The notes: generated by a model not told the origin, from the letters alone. A stretch of DNA of 64,000 nucleotides from Clostridiales bacterium (GCA_004558025.1 SFEG01000004.1:42950-106949), one strand, 5' to 3'; shown: positions 34,322-42,530, counted from the first letter of the stretch. Made by a program: numbers and translations.

Positions 34322-34972
34322 ATGGCAGGCACCACGATAACCCCTACAAGAATGATGCTCAAGCAGCTCAAGGGCAGACTCAAGACCGCCCGCCGCGGCC
34401 ATAAGCTTATGAAGGATAAGCGCGATGAGCTGATGCGTCAGTTCATGGACATCGTGCGTCTTAACAAGCAGCTGCGCGAGCGCGTAGAGCAGGGACTGAC
34501 GGAGGCTTTTGCCGCCCTTCAGGTCGCAAGCGCGATCATGAGCCCCGAGATGCTCGAGCAGGCTCTGCTGTATCCGCGTCAGAGCGTTGAGCTCGACATG
34601 GAGTTTAAAAACATCATGAGCGTCAACGTTCCGCAGTATTCGTTCCATACGCGCAACAACGACCCGTCGGAGATATACCCCTACGGCTTTGCGCAGACCT
34701 CGGGCGAGCTGGACGATGCGCTCGAGCGCATGGCGACGGTGTTTGAGGATATGCTCCAATTAGCGCAGGTCGAAAAGACCATGCAGCTTTTAGCTGAGGA
34801 GATCGAAAAGACGCGCCGCCGCGTAAACGCACTGGAATATGTCATGATCCCGGAGCTTGAGAGCAACATAAAATACATCTCCATGAAGCTTGAGGAGAAC
34901 GAAAACTCCACAAAGGTACGTCTTCTCAAGGTCAAGGAAATGGTCCTTCAAAACGCGCACGACTTCAAATAA
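34322..34972 (+). CDS. ntpD: V-type ATPase subunit D (central shaft)
   Basis: 216 aa. It opens ITPTRMMLKQLKGRLKTARR, followed by GHKLMKDKRDELMRQF, and ends in a second long helix (TRRRVNALEYVMIPELESNI), so the two antiparallel coiled-coil arms of the rotor shaft are both present. It rotates inside A3B3 and binds F and C. SD GGGGGAG precedes ATG 34322. It is the last gene of the operon and a strong terminator follows. Confidence 0.95.
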   Translation: MAGTTITPTRMMLKQLKGRLKTARRGHKLMKDKRDELMRQFMDIVRLNKQLRERVEQGLTEAFAALQVASAIMSPEMLEQALLYPRQSVELDMEFKNIMSVNVPQYSFHTRNNDPSEIYPYGFAQTSGELDDALERMATVFEDMLQLAQVEKTMQLLAEEIEKTRRRVNALEYVMIPELESNIKYISMKLEENENSTKVRLLKVKEMVLQNAHDFK

Positions 34973-34975
34973 TGC

Positions 34976-35010
34976 AAAAATCTCCCGTTTGAGAAAACGG
35001 GAGATTTTTT
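34976..35010 (+). terminator. Terminator of the V-ATPase operon
   Basis: AAAAATCTCCCGTTT (34976-34990), loop GAGA, AAACGGGAGATTTTTT (34995-35010). Confidence 0.9.
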
Positions 35011-35117
35011 ACCGTCAGTTACTATGAAATTTATTAGTGACTCATAAATCAACCAATATCTTTTCCCGGATTTGTATCACGCTTATAATGAGAACAAATT
35101 CAAAGGAGGATACAGTT

Positions 35118-35513
35118 ATGCTGAATGAAAATGTTGTAAAGCTGCTCAAGGCAGGAATGTGGGATCTGGCCACCTGCGCAAACGGTGAGCCGAACGTAGT
35201 GCCGGTCGCGTTCAAGGGCGTAACGCCCGACGGAAAGCTCGTCGTCGGCGACGTGTTCCCGGATACAACACTCAAAAATCTCGCGGCAAACAACGGCCGT
35301 ATCGCCGTGTCCGTTTACGATGCGCAGAGCCTTGAGGGCTATCAGGTCAAGGGCAGCGCCGAGTATGTAACCGAGGGCGAGCTTGTGAACACCTTCAAGG
35401 CCATGGTCGAGAAAATGTTTAACGGCGCGGCAACAGCCAAGGGAGCGCTCATCATCACGCCCGAGAAGGTCATCGTAACAACGCCCGGCGCGGACAACAA
35501 AAAGGAGCTTTGA
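35118..35513 (+). CDS. Pyridoxamine-5'-phosphate-oxidase-fold flavoprotein
   Basis: 131 aa, a split-barrel PPOX-like protein: MWDLATCANGEPNVVPVAFK at the N-terminus, LVVGDVFPDTTLKNLAANNG and the core VSVYDAQSLEGYQVKGSAEY. Such small proteins usually bind FMN and act as oxidoreductases of unknown substrate. ATG 35118 with SD AAAGGAGG is chosen over an upstream in-frame start at 35037. A TATAAT at 35084-35089 is the likely -10. It may be regulated by the HxlR gene 100 bp downstream, a common pairing. Confidence 0.85.
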   Translation: MLNENVVKLLKAGMWDLATCANGEPNVVPVAFKGVTPDGKLVVGDVFPDTTLKNLAANNGRIAVSVYDAQSLEGYQVKGSAEYVTEGELVNTFKAMVEKMFNGAATAKGALIITPEKVIVTTPGADNKKEL

Positions 35514-35516
35514 TCC

Positions 35517-35550
35517 AAAAATGAGCAGGCGTTAGACCTGCTCATTTTTT
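35517..35550 (+). terminator. Terminator after the PPOX gene
   Basis: AAAATGAGCAGG (35517-35528), loop of 8, CCTGCTCATTTTTT (35537-35550). Confidence 0.85.
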
Positions 35551-35615
35551 ATGGTTGCTTTCATGATGCGCTATATAAAGCTATAATAGGGAAAAACGAA
35601 AAACGGGAGGGTTCC

Positions 35616-35993
35616 ATGTATCAGAGAAAGCTTGAAAAGGACATACGCTGTCCGCTGGAGTACGGGATGGAGCTGTTCTGGGGCAAATGGAACTCCCGCA
35701 TCATCTGCGTGCTGGCTGCGCTCGGCACTCTGCGCTACAGTGAGCTGCGCCGCGAGATGGGCAACATAACCGACGCCGTGCTGGCTTCCGCGCTGAAGGG
35801 CCTTATATCAAACGGCATTGTTGCGCGCAGGTCATATGACGAGATACCGCCGAGAGTGGAGTACTCGCTGACGGAAAAGGGCGAGTCCGTCGTGCCGATC
35901 CTGCAGAGCATCTGCCGCTGGGCGGGCGTGTTTTACAAGGACGATGGAGATATGCCCATGATCCAGTGCCGGAAGTGCGACCACAGGGGATGA
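35616..35993 (+). CDS. HxlR-family winged-helix regulator
   Basis: 125 aa with the HxlR/DUF24 domain: CPLEYGMELFWGKWNSRIIC (conserved C12, often redox-sensing), LRYSELRREMGNITDAVLAS (recognition helix) and PRVEYSLTEKGESVVPILQS (wing). HxlR proteins are small dimeric regulators of oxidative or electrophile stress genes, commonly next to their flavoprotein targets. A CRKC motif near the C-terminus is an extra. SD GGGAGGG precedes ATG 35616, and TATAAT lies at 35582-35587. Confidence 0.9.
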   Translation: MYQRKLEKDIRCPLEYGMELFWGKWNSRIICVLAALGTLRYSELRREMGNITDAVLASALKGLISNGIVARRSYDEIPPRVEYSLTEKGESVVPILQSICRWAGVFYKDDGDMPMIQCRKCDHRG

Positions 35994-36009
35994 GCCGTAG
36001 GTACATTTA

Positions 36010-36040
36010 TAAAAAATCCTCCGCATGATACGGAGGATAA
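36010..36040 (-). terminator. Terminator of galE
   Basis: TCCTCCG (36017-36023), 7-nt loop, CGGAGGA (36031-36037); on the minus strand the stem is followed by six T. Confidence 0.75.
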
Positions 36041-36044
36041 AATG

Positions 36045-37064
36045 TTATTCGTCTCTGTAGCCATTGGGGTTCTTTGTCTGCCAGTGCCACGAATCGCGGC
36101 ACATGTCCTCAACGTCAAACTCTGCCGCCCAGCCGAGCTCGCGGCGGCTTTTTTCCGGTGAGCAGTAGCACTCGTCGATATCGCCCGCGCGGCGGCCAAC
36201 GATCTTATAGGGAACGGTCAGGCCGTTTGCCTTTTCAAAGGCGTGAACGAGATCGAGAACGCTGCATCCCTTGCCGGTGCCGAGATTGAATATAAGCTCG
36301 CCATTGTGCTCATCCATGTACGATATCGCCGCGACGTGGCCGCGGGCAAGGTCAACGACGTGGATGTAGTCGCGCACGCCCGTGCCGTCGGGGGTGTTGT
36401 AGTCGTCGCCGAAAACGCGCAGATATTCAAATCTGCCGATGGCAGTCTGCGATATATACGGCATGAGATTGTTCGGGATGCCCTTGGGATCCTCGCCGAT
36501 GAGGCCGCTCGGGTGCGCGCCGACGGGATTGAAATAGCGCAGGAGCGCAACGCTCCACGTAGGGTCAGCCTTGACATAGTCGCGCAGTATCTGCTCGCAC
36601 ATGAACTTTGTCCATCCGTAGGGATTCGTGCACTTGCCCGTAGAGGAGGTCTCATACAGCGGCATGTCGTTATCCGAGGAATACACCGTCGCAGATGACG
36701 AGAAAATGATCTTCTTAACGCTGTGTGCGCGCATCGCCTCGCACAGAGTTATAGTCGAGCCGAGGTTGTTGTCGTAATACTCAAGCGGCTTTTCGACAGA
36801 TTCGCCGACTGCCTTGAGCCCTGCAAAGTGGATGACGCAGTCTATGCCGTGCGCGGAGAAGATCTCGTCGAGCTTTTTGCGGTCGCGCACGTCGGCCTTG
36901 TAAAAGGTGAAGCTTTTTCCCGTTATCTCCTCGATGCGCTCCTTGGCCTTTTCGCTGCTGTTTACGAGATTATCTATAACGACGACATCAAAGCCGTTTT
37001 CGAGCAGCTCCACGCAGGTGTGGCTGCCGATATAGCCCATGCCGCCGGTGACCAAAACTGTCAT
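36045..37064 (-). CDS. galE: UDP-glucose 4-epimerase
   Basis: 339 aa extended SDR enzyme. The NAD-binding motif GGMGYIG lies at residues 7-13, the catalytic Ser/Thr in SSSATVYSS and the Tyr-Lys pair in YGWTKFMCEQ; the C-terminal FNLGTGKGCSVLDLV and AGDIDECYCSPEKS fit GalE. It interconverts UDP-glucose and UDP-galactose for galactose use and surface glycans, which suits the alpha-galactosidase elsewhere in the window. ATG 37064 has SD AAAGGAGTGA; the three-residue extension to 37073 has none. Confidence 0.95.
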   Translation of the reverse strand: MTVLVTGGMGYIGSHTCVELLENGFDVVVIDNLVNSSEKAKERIEEITGKSFTFYKADVRDRKKLDEIFSAHGIDCVIHFAGLKAVGESVEKPLEYYDNNLGSTITLCEAMRAHSVKKIIFSSSATVYSSDNDMPLYETSSTGKCTNPYGWTKFMCEQILRDYVKADPTWSVALLRYFNPVGAHPSGLIGEDPKGIPNNLMPYISQTAIGRFEYLRVFGDDYNTPDGTGVRDYIHVVDLARGHVAAISYMDEHNGELIFNLGTGKGCSVLDLVHAFEKANGLTVPYKIVGRRAGDIDECYCSPEKSRRELGWAAEFDVEDMCRDSWHWQTKNPNGYRDE

Positions 37065-37105
37065 TGCTATCACTCCTTTGAGCAGATTTTAAAATATAAT
37101 GATGA

Positions 37106-37133
37106 AAAAGGCAAGCGTATACGCTTGCCTTTT
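37106..37133 (-). terminator. Hairpin between DUF1846 gene and galE
   Basis: Perfect palindrome AAAAGGCAAGCGTA/TACGCTTGCCTTTT (37106-37133), just downstream of the minus-strand DUF1846 gene, which therefore ends there. Confidence 0.8.
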
Positions 37134-37142
37134 AAAAATATT

Positions 37143-38630
37143 TTACTTTTTGTGATACAGCTTCTTTGCCTGATACTTCGGCTCATAGGTGATATTGACG
37201 CCGATCTTGGAGAAGAGGTTTTCGTCAACGCGCGAGAGGATGACCGAGGAGTGTGCCTCGCAGCCGCGCAGCTTGCCGAGCTGATCGATCGCCAGCTCCG
37301 CGAGCGGATTTGTAACGGCGCAAATGGACAGCGCGATGAGCAGCTCATCGGTGTGCAGGCGCGGATTGTGGTTTCCGAGGTGCTCGACCTTAAGATGCTG
37401 GATAGGCTCGATGACGCTGGGCGCGATGAGCAGCAGCTCCTTGTTTATGCCCGCAAGCTTTTTGAGCGCGTTCATGAGGCATGCAGAGGATGCGCCAAGC
37501 AGCGAGCTCGTCTTGCCGGTGACTATCGTTCCGTCGGGCAGCTCAATGCTGACAGCGGGAGCGCCGGTCTCCTCCGCGCGGGCGTTTGCCGCCGCGACGA
37601 CGGGACGGTCGACAGAGGAAAGGCCGATGGAGTTCATGATGAGCTCGATCTTGCGGACCTCCTCGACAGAGCCGAGACCCTGGCGCAGCGAGCATGCCGC
37701 GGCGTAGTAGCGGCGGATGATCTCCTGCTTGGAGGCATTGCGGCAGGCCTCGTCGTTTATGATGCAGTTGCCCGCCATGTTGACGCCCATGTCCGTGGGG
37801 CTTTTGTACGCGCTCTCGCCGTAGATGCGCGTGAGAATGGCGTTGAGCACGGGGAAGATCTCGACGTCGCGGTTGTAGTTTACCGTTGTCTCGCCGTAAG
37901 CCTCGAGGTGGAAGGGGTCTATCATGTTCACGTCGTCGAGGTCGGCGGTGGCTGCCTCGTAGGCGAGATTTATCGGGTGCTTGAGGGGAACGTTCCAGAT
38001 CGGGAAGGTCTCAAACTTCGCGTAGCCTGCGTTTATGCCGCGCTGATGCTCATGATAAAGCTGGCTCAGGCAGGTGGCCATTTTGCCGCTGCCGGGGCCG
38101 GGGGCGGTGACTACGACGAGGCTGCGCTCGGTCTCGATATAGTCGTTCTTGCCGAAGCCGTCCTCGGAGACGATGAGCTCAACGTTCGAGGGGTAGTCGG
38201 GAATTATGTAGTGGCGGTAGACCTTGATGCCGAGGCGCTCAAGCCGCTTCTGGAACAGCTCCGCCGCCGGCTGACTGCGGTAGTGGGTTATGACCACGCT
38301 GCCGACGAAAAGGCCGATGCCGCGGAACGCGTCAATGAGCCTGAGAGTGTCTTCATCATAGGTTATGCCGAGGTCGCCGCGGCGCTTGTTGCGCTCGATA
38401 TCGTCGGCGGAAATGGCGATTACGATCTCCGCCTCGTCCTTCATTTTAAGCAGCATCTTCACCTTGCTGTCCGGCTCGAAGCCCGGCAGAACGCGCGAGG
38501 CATGGTAGTCGTCGAACAGCTTGCCGCCGAACTCAAGGTACAGCTTTCCGCCGAATTTTGCAATTCTCTCTCTTATGTTGCGCGACTGCTCGCGCATGTA
38601 TTTTTCGTTATCGAAGCCTATCACATTCAT
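37143..38630 (-). CDS. DUF1846 protein
   Basis: 495 aa, the usual length of this single-domain family of unknown function found in many Firmicutes. Recognisable are NVIGFDNEKYMREQSRNIRE near the N-terminus, a P-loop-like APGPGSGKMATCLSQLYHEH, PLKHPINLAYEAATADLDD and the C-terminal region LGNHNPRLHTDELLIALSIC. Crystal structures exist for the family but no enzyme activity is established that I know of. ATG 38630 is chosen from three close in-frame starts because the family N-terminus begins there; the SD is weak. The region upstream is the R1 repeat copy B. Confidence 0.88.
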   Translation of the reverse strand: MNVIGFDNEKYMREQSRNIRERIAKFGGKLYLEFGGKLFDDYHASRVLPGFEPDSKVKMLLKMKDEAEIVIAISADDIERNKRRGDLGITYDEDTLRLIDAFRGIGLFVGSVVITHYRSQPAAELFQKRLERLGIKVYRHYIIPDYPSNVELIVSEDGFGKNDYIETERSLVVVTAPGPGSGKMATCLSQLYHEHQRGINAGYAKFETFPIWNVPLKHPINLAYEAATADLDDVNMIDPFHLEAYGETTVNYNRDVEIFPVLNAILTRIYGESAYKSPTDMGVNMAGNCIINDEACRNASKQEIIRRYYAAACSLRQGLGSVEEVRKIELIMNSIGLSSVDRPVVAAANARAEETGAPAVSIELPDGTIVTGKTSSLLGASSACLMNALKKLAGINKELLLIAPSVIEPIQHLKVEHLGNHNPRLHTDELLIALSICAVTNPLAELAIDQLGKLRGCEAHSSVILSRVDENLFSKIGVNITYEPKYQAKKLYHKK

Positions 38631-38701
38631 AATCATCAGCCCATCCATTCTGTAATTTTCACAAGCAAAAATTATATACCGATGGGCGCGGCCTTGTCAA
38701 C

Positions 38702-39072
38702 TTTTTCAGAGGCGCTTTAGCGCCTCTGCCGATACATATATTGCGTGAACCCGGTATCGAGTGTGCGGAGGAAACAGCGGCAAGCTGATAGCGGATAGCT
38801 AATTGCGTTTGCCTGCGGCAATGGCGAAAACCGTTTTTTTCACTCTAAATAAGAACAGTAAAATTCGCACCAATATAGAACAAGAACTGCGTACAGCGAC
38901 CCCTCAGTCAGCCTGTGGCTGCCAGCTCCCCTTACGCAGGGGAGCCAATGGCGGCGCGGTGCAAAATTTGCACCGCACTATCGGGATGGGGCAGCCTCAC
39001 GGTTTTGACAGCAGTTTCGACACCGGGCTATCGCAACAACCGTATAGGTACAGCCTCAATGCGCCGCCAAAA
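38702..39072 (+). repeat. R1 interspersed repeat, copy B (divergent, rich in palindromes)
   Basis: Left end TTTTTCAGAGGCG (38702-38714) and right end CGCCGCCAAAAG (from 39062) resemble the R1 ends; GTATAGGTACAGCCTCAA before the right end matches copy A closely. The interior differs and holds three perfect hairpins: CAGAGGCGCT/AGCGCCTCTG (38707-38728), GCTCCCC/GGGGAGC (38925-38945) and GCGGTGCAAA/TTTGCACCGC (38956-38976). Its last 17 bp overlap the 3' end of dpaB. Confidence 0.65.
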
Positions 39073-39631
39073 GAGGCTGGAGCTGCTTGCCGGCGAGGGC
39101 GGACTCGAGAGTTTTGTCTATCAGCGAGAAGTCCGCTGCCATGGAGAATGGCTTTTTGACGGGATCATCCTGCCTGAAGGGAACGAAATAGACGTTTTTG
39201 CGGTTTAAAAGCCCCGCAATGTTCGGAGCCGAGCCCGAGAGCGCGTCGTTTGTCGAAAATGCAATGACCAGCGGCTTTGAGTTTCTCAGATGCGCCTTTG
39301 CCGCCATGGTGACGGCCGTGTCGGTTATACCGTGGTTTATCTTTGCCATGGTGTTTCCCGTGCAGGGCGCTATTATGAGAGCCTCCATTGGCTTTGCCGG
39401 ACCCAGGGGCTCAGCCTCGGCGATCGAGTGCACGGGCTGTGCGCCGCACAGCGAGCTGAGGCGCGATATAAAGTCTGCGGACGTGCCGAAGCGCGTATCG
39501 GTCGCGGCGGCGGTCTCGCTCATGATGGGCACAAGCTCGTATTTATCGGCAAGGACAGCAAGCTGCGAAAACAGCTTATCGTATGTGCAGTAAGAGCCGC
39601 AAAGGGCGATGCCGACTCTCGGTTTGCTCAT
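39056..39631 (-). CDS. dpaB: Dipicolinate synthase subunit B
   Basis: 191 aa flavoprotein-fold subunit (SpoVFB): VGIALCGSYCTYDKLFSQLA, IIAPCTGNTMAKINHGITDT and SMAADFSLIDKTLESAL. With DpaA it makes dipicolinic acid in the mother cell during sporulation; DPA is then loaded by SpoVA proteins. ATG 39631 overlaps the dpaA stop (ATGA). The last five codons and the stop are supplied by the right end of R1 copy B (the reading CTTTTGGCGGCGCATTGA), so the native C-terminus has probably been replaced by the repeat. Confidence 0.93.
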   Translation of the reverse strand: MSKPRVGIALCGSYCTYDKLFSQLAVLADKYELVPIMSETAAATDTRFGTSADFISRLSSLCGAQPVHSIAEAEPLGPAKPMEALIIAPCTGNTMAKINHGITDTAVTMAAKAHLRNSKPLVIAFSTNDALSGSAPNIAGLLNRKNVYFVPFRQDDPVKKPFSMAADFSLIDKTLESALAGKQLQPLLAAH

Positions 39632-40473
39632 GATATCACTCCTTTTAATATGTCGGAAACGGTTGAATATATGGCTTTCGCGGCGCTCTCGGGCGCGTAG
39701 CGCCCCGGCAGACCGCGAAGAATGCTGAGGTCGAGACCGAGATCATTTGCGGCATTTTCGTCGATGCCGCCCGGCGCGGACGCAAGCTCGAGCAGAATGC
39801 AGCTGTCTTTGAATGCCCGCAGATCGGGTATCACCTGTGCGGGGGCGGTGTTTATCACAGCGTCAAAGCTGCCGAGAAGCTCGGGCGGACAGTCGGGCGC
39901 AAATGATGTGCAGCCGAGTGCGGACGCAAGCGCCCTCGCCTCGGAGCTTCGTGACATAAGGCACACGGCGGGGCACAGTGCCGTGAGCTTATTTATAATA
40001 AGCTTCCCGATGCGCCCCCAGCCGACGACGAGCACGCGCATGTCGCACAGCGCGGTCTTCGTTTTTCTCATCAGCTCACTCACCGCGCCCTCGGCGGTCA
40101 CAGCGGCGTTTTTGACCGTGAACTCCGGGCAGCGCATGTAGTCGTGAACCGCCATACCGCGCTGCTCGGCAGCGGCTTGTATCTGTGAGCTTATTTTGCC
40201 GCCGATGAGTATTGCGCCGCTTCCAGCGCAGTCGAGTATGTGCTCAATGCGGCAGGGCAGAGCGCCAAGCGGCGCGTTCAAAAGTCCGCGCGCATCCTCG
40301 GCGGGAACGGGCAGGATAACGGCCTCGGCCTCAACGGGAGAGCTTACGCTTTTGCAGCCGTCGGGCAATTTTGCCCTGTCGAGGCAAAAGCACAGCACCT
40401 CGTGCCCGTCGTTTCGCAGGAGCCGCGCAAGTATAAGGCTGCGCTCATCGCCGCCGCAAACTAAAATTTTCAT
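39628..40473 (-). CDS. dpaA: Dipicolinate synthase subunit A
   Basis: 281 aa (SpoVFA). The N-terminal domain ILVCGGDERSLILARLLRND is followed by a Rossmann domain with RVLVVGWGRIGKLIINKL and the family motif YMRCPEFTVKNAAVTAEGA. It forms the oxidoreductase half of dipicolinate synthase, working on the DapA product. SD CGGAGGTGA precedes ATG 40473. In Bacillus this operon is read by sigma-K; a weak sigma-K-like box (AC, 16 bp, CATAATATG on the minus strand, about 40521-40494) lies upstream. Confidence 0.94.
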   Translation of the reverse strand: MKILVCGGDERSLILARLLRNDGHEVLCFCLDRAKLPDGCKSVSSPVEAEAVILPVPAEDARGLLNAPLGALPCRIEHILDCAGSGAILIGGKISSQIQAAAEQRGMAVHDYMRCPEFTVKNAAVTAEGAVSELMRKTKTALCDMRVLVVGWGRIGKLIINKLTALCPAVCLMSRSSEARALASALGCTSFAPDCPPELLGSFDAVINTAPAQVIPDLRAFKDSCILLELASAPGGIDENAANDLGLDLSILRGLPGRYAPESAAKAIYSTVSDILKGVIS

Positions 40474-40504
40474 TCGATCACCTCCGGTAATGTCATATTA
40501 TGCG

Positions 40505-40533
40505 TTGCATTAAATTCGGTGAGATGATAGAAT
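40505..40533 (+). promoter_or_regulatory. Probable promoter of thyA-DHFR
   Basis: TTGCAT (40505-40510), 17-bp spacer, TAGAAT (40528-40533) with an extended TG at 40525-40526, 29 bp before thyA. Confidence 0.6.
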
Positions 40534-40561
40534 GAGAAAAGTTTTAAATATGAGGTGCGAT

Positions 40562-41392
40562 ATGAGCAGAGCTGACGAGATATTTATAGCAAACTGCAAG
40601 GATATACTTGCTAACGGCGTGTGGGATACCGAGCTTGAGGTGCGCCCGCGATGGTCCGACGGCGCTCCGGCGCACACGGTGAAAAAATTCGGCATCGTGA
40701 ACCGCTACGATCTTTCCGAGGAGTTTCCCATACTGACGATACGCAGAACGTTCTGGAAGTCTGCCATCGACGAGCTTTTGTGGATATGGCAGGCAAAGAG
40801 CAACAATGTAAACGAGCTGCGCACGCGCGTCTGGGATGCCTGGGCGGACGAAAACGGCTCCATCGGCAAGGCCTACGGCTATCAGCTCGGCGTTAAGAAC
40901 CACTATCCCGAGGGCGATATGGATCAGGTCGATAAGGTCATTTGGGATCTTAAGCACAACCCCGCCTCGCGCCGCATAATGACCAATATCTATAACCACG
41001 CAGACCTGAGCGAAATGGCGCTGTATCCCTGCGCGTACTCCATGACCTTCAACGTCAGCGGAAACACCCTCAACGCCATACTCAATCAGCGCTCGCAGGA
41101 TATGCTCGCGGCAAATAACTGGAATGTCGTGCAGTACGCTGTGCTCACTCATATGTTCGCGCAGGTCGCGGGGCTCAAGGCAGGCGAGCTCGTGCATGTG
41201 ATCGCCGACGCGCACATCTATGACCGCCACGTTCCGGCGATAGAGGAGATAATCGCAAATCCACCCAAGGCCGCACCGAGGTTTATAATTGACCCCGCGG
41301 TAGACGATTTTTATAAGTTTACGCGCGACAGCTTCAAGGTCGAAAATTACGAATATTCCGAGTTCAAGACCAAGATCCCCGTCGCCGTCTGA
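40562..41392 (+). CDS. thyA: Thymidylate synthase (divergent ThyA)
   Basis: 276 aa. It methylates dUMP to dTMP with methylene-tetrahydrofolate. The active-site Cys is C157 in LYPCAYSMTF; the following His of the usual PCH motif is Ala, and the next motif is LNQRSQDMLAANNWNVVQYA, with QRS and the dUMP-binding Asn kept and the common RSCD Cys changed to Gln. HVIADAHIYDRH is conserved. It belongs to a divergent ThyA branch also seen in other Clostridia. ATG 40562 with SD GAGGTG is preferred to 40532. DHFR, which recycles its folate product, follows after 11 bp. Confidence 0.93.
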   Translation: MSRADEIFIANCKDILANGVWDTELEVRPRWSDGAPAHTVKKFGIVNRYDLSEEFPILTIRRTFWKSAIDELLWIWQAKSNNVNELRTRVWDAWADENGSIGKAYGYQLGVKNHYPEGDMDQVDKVIWDLKHNPASRRIMTNIYNHADLSEMALYPCAYSMTFNVSGNTLNAILNQRSQDMLAANNWNVVQYAVLTHMFAQVAGLKAGELVHVIADAHIYDRHVPAIEEIIANPPKAAPRFIIDPAVDDFYKFTRDSFKVENYEYSEFKTKIPVAV

Positions 41393-41403
41393 AAGGAGAA
41401 GCC

Positions 41404-41883
41404 ATGGACGCAATAGTTGCCGTTTATTCCGACTGGGGCATAGGCGCGGACGGTACGCAGCCGGTCATTCTGAAGGCCGACAGGCAGCATTTTGTCGAGC
41501 TCACACGCGGAAGGACCGTCATCGTAGGCCGCCGGACCCTTGCCGATTTCCCCGGCGGCAGACCGCTCAAGGGGCGCAGGAATATTGTTTTAACTCGCGG
41601 TGATACCGTCATCGACGGCGCGGAGATCGCACACAGCGCAGCCGAAGCTGCCGAGATATCCGGCGCGGACGCGATGGTCCTCGGCGGGCAGAGCGTTTTT
41701 CGCGATATGATGCCGTATATCGACCGTGTTTTCGTCACGAAAATAAATTGCCGCCCGCATTCGGACAGCTTTTTTGAAGACCTCGACGCGTCGGCCGACT
41801 GGCGCATCACGGACAGAAGCGATACGCTGTGCGAGGGAGATATTGAATACAGCTTCATTTGCTATGAAAGGATAAAGAAATGA
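41404..41883 (+). CDS. folA: Dihydrofolate reductase
   Basis: 159 aa. The N-terminus IVAVYSDWGIGADGTQPVIL carries the Met20-type loop, followed by HFVELTRGRTVIVGRRTLAD (NADPH-binding GRRT), FPGGRPLKGRRNIVLTR and AMVLGGQSVFRDMM. It reduces dihydrofolate made by ThyA to tetrahydrofolate. It differs from typical chromosomal enzymes in having Gln/Pro-Val-Ile in place of the usual LPW stretch. SD AAAGGAG lies before ATG 41404. The lipoprotein gene overlaps its stop by ATGA. Confidence 0.93.
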   Translation: MDAIVAVYSDWGIGADGTQPVILKADRQHFVELTRGRTVIVGRRTLADFPGGRPLKGRRNIVLTRGDTVIDGAEIAHSAAEAAEISGADAMVLGGQSVFRDMMPYIDRVFVTKINCRPHSDSFFEDLDASADWRITDRSDTLCEGDIEYSFICYERIKK

Positions 41884-42479
41884 AAAAAAGAATACTCGCG
41901 GCGATGCTGCTCATGCTGATGCTGCTTTCCGCCTGCGGCGAGGATACGCCGGTCGAGACCCCGGAGCCCACGGGAACGATCCTTGCTCAGGACGATAACT
42001 TTGTTGTCACGGAAGATCACTCGAGCGGCGTAACAAAGTACAGCTACACGATAAAGGACAAGGCCGGAAACGAGCTTGAGAGCGCCATCTGCGCAAAGAA
42101 GCCGCTCGTCGCAGAGATAAACGACGATCTCCTCGGCGTGCGCTTTTACGTCAACGACAAGACCTTCTGCCGCTATTACGACCTGAAAAACAGCCTCATC
42201 TCCGAATCGTTTTTCAACGCCTTTTGGGACAACGGCAAGCTCGTCGCCTACCACGACTACGATAACGGCCACCGCATGATGGTGCGCGATATGTTCGACG
42301 AAAACGGCTATTATTATGAGCAGGATATCGATGTCCAGGCGCTGTCGATAACAGTCACGGCCTGTGAGCAGGACGAGGAAACGGGCGAGCTTCATGTCAC
42401 CTATACCTACGGCGATACGGGCACGGAGTATGAAATAACTCTCCCGACAAAGCCCACCGAACCCGAGGCAGCGGAATAA
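41880..42479 (+). CDS. Putative lipoprotein
   Basis: 199 aa. KKR, a hydrophobic core and lipobox LLSAC (C19) give a lipoprotein signal; a Pro/Thr/Glu-rich linker (DTPVETPEPTGT) follows. The mature domain has several Tyr/Asp-rich beta-like stretches (YYDLKNSLISESFFNAFWDN) and ends in another Pro/Glu tail. No family recognised. It is translationally coupled to DHFR (ATGA) and closed by a terminator, so its link to folate metabolism may be only transcriptional. Confidence 0.75.
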   Translation: MKKRILAAMLLMLMLLSACGEDTPVETPEPTGTILAQDDNFVVTEDHSSGVTKYSYTIKDKAGNELESAICAKKPLVAEINDDLLGVRFYVNDKTFCRYYDLKNSLISESFFNAFWDNGKLVAYHDYDNGHRMMVRDMFDENGYYYEQDIDVQALSITVTACEQDEETGELHVTYTYGDTGTEYEITLPTKPTEPEAAE

Positions 42480-42487
42480 GCATAATT

Positions 42488-42522
42488 AAAAATGCAGCAG
42501 TCATTTGACTGCTGCATTTTTT
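42488..42522. terminator. Bidirectional terminator between convergent lipoprotein genes
   Basis: AAAAATGCAGCAGTCA, loop TT, TGACTGCTGCATTTTT; long perfect stem with A and T tracts on either side. Confidence 0.9.
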
Positions 42523-42530
42523 GCGTTTAA

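Noticed and set aside
36723..38720. 665-codon open frame on the plus strand opposite galE and DUF1846
   Set aside because: It is antisense to two well-conserved genes, has no SD or family match, and arises from the high GC third-position bias, which removes stops on the opposite strand.
38925..38976. Short palindromes as a CRISPR array or phage attachment site
   Set aside because: No regular spacing, no repeated unit with unique spacers, no cas or integrase gene nearby.
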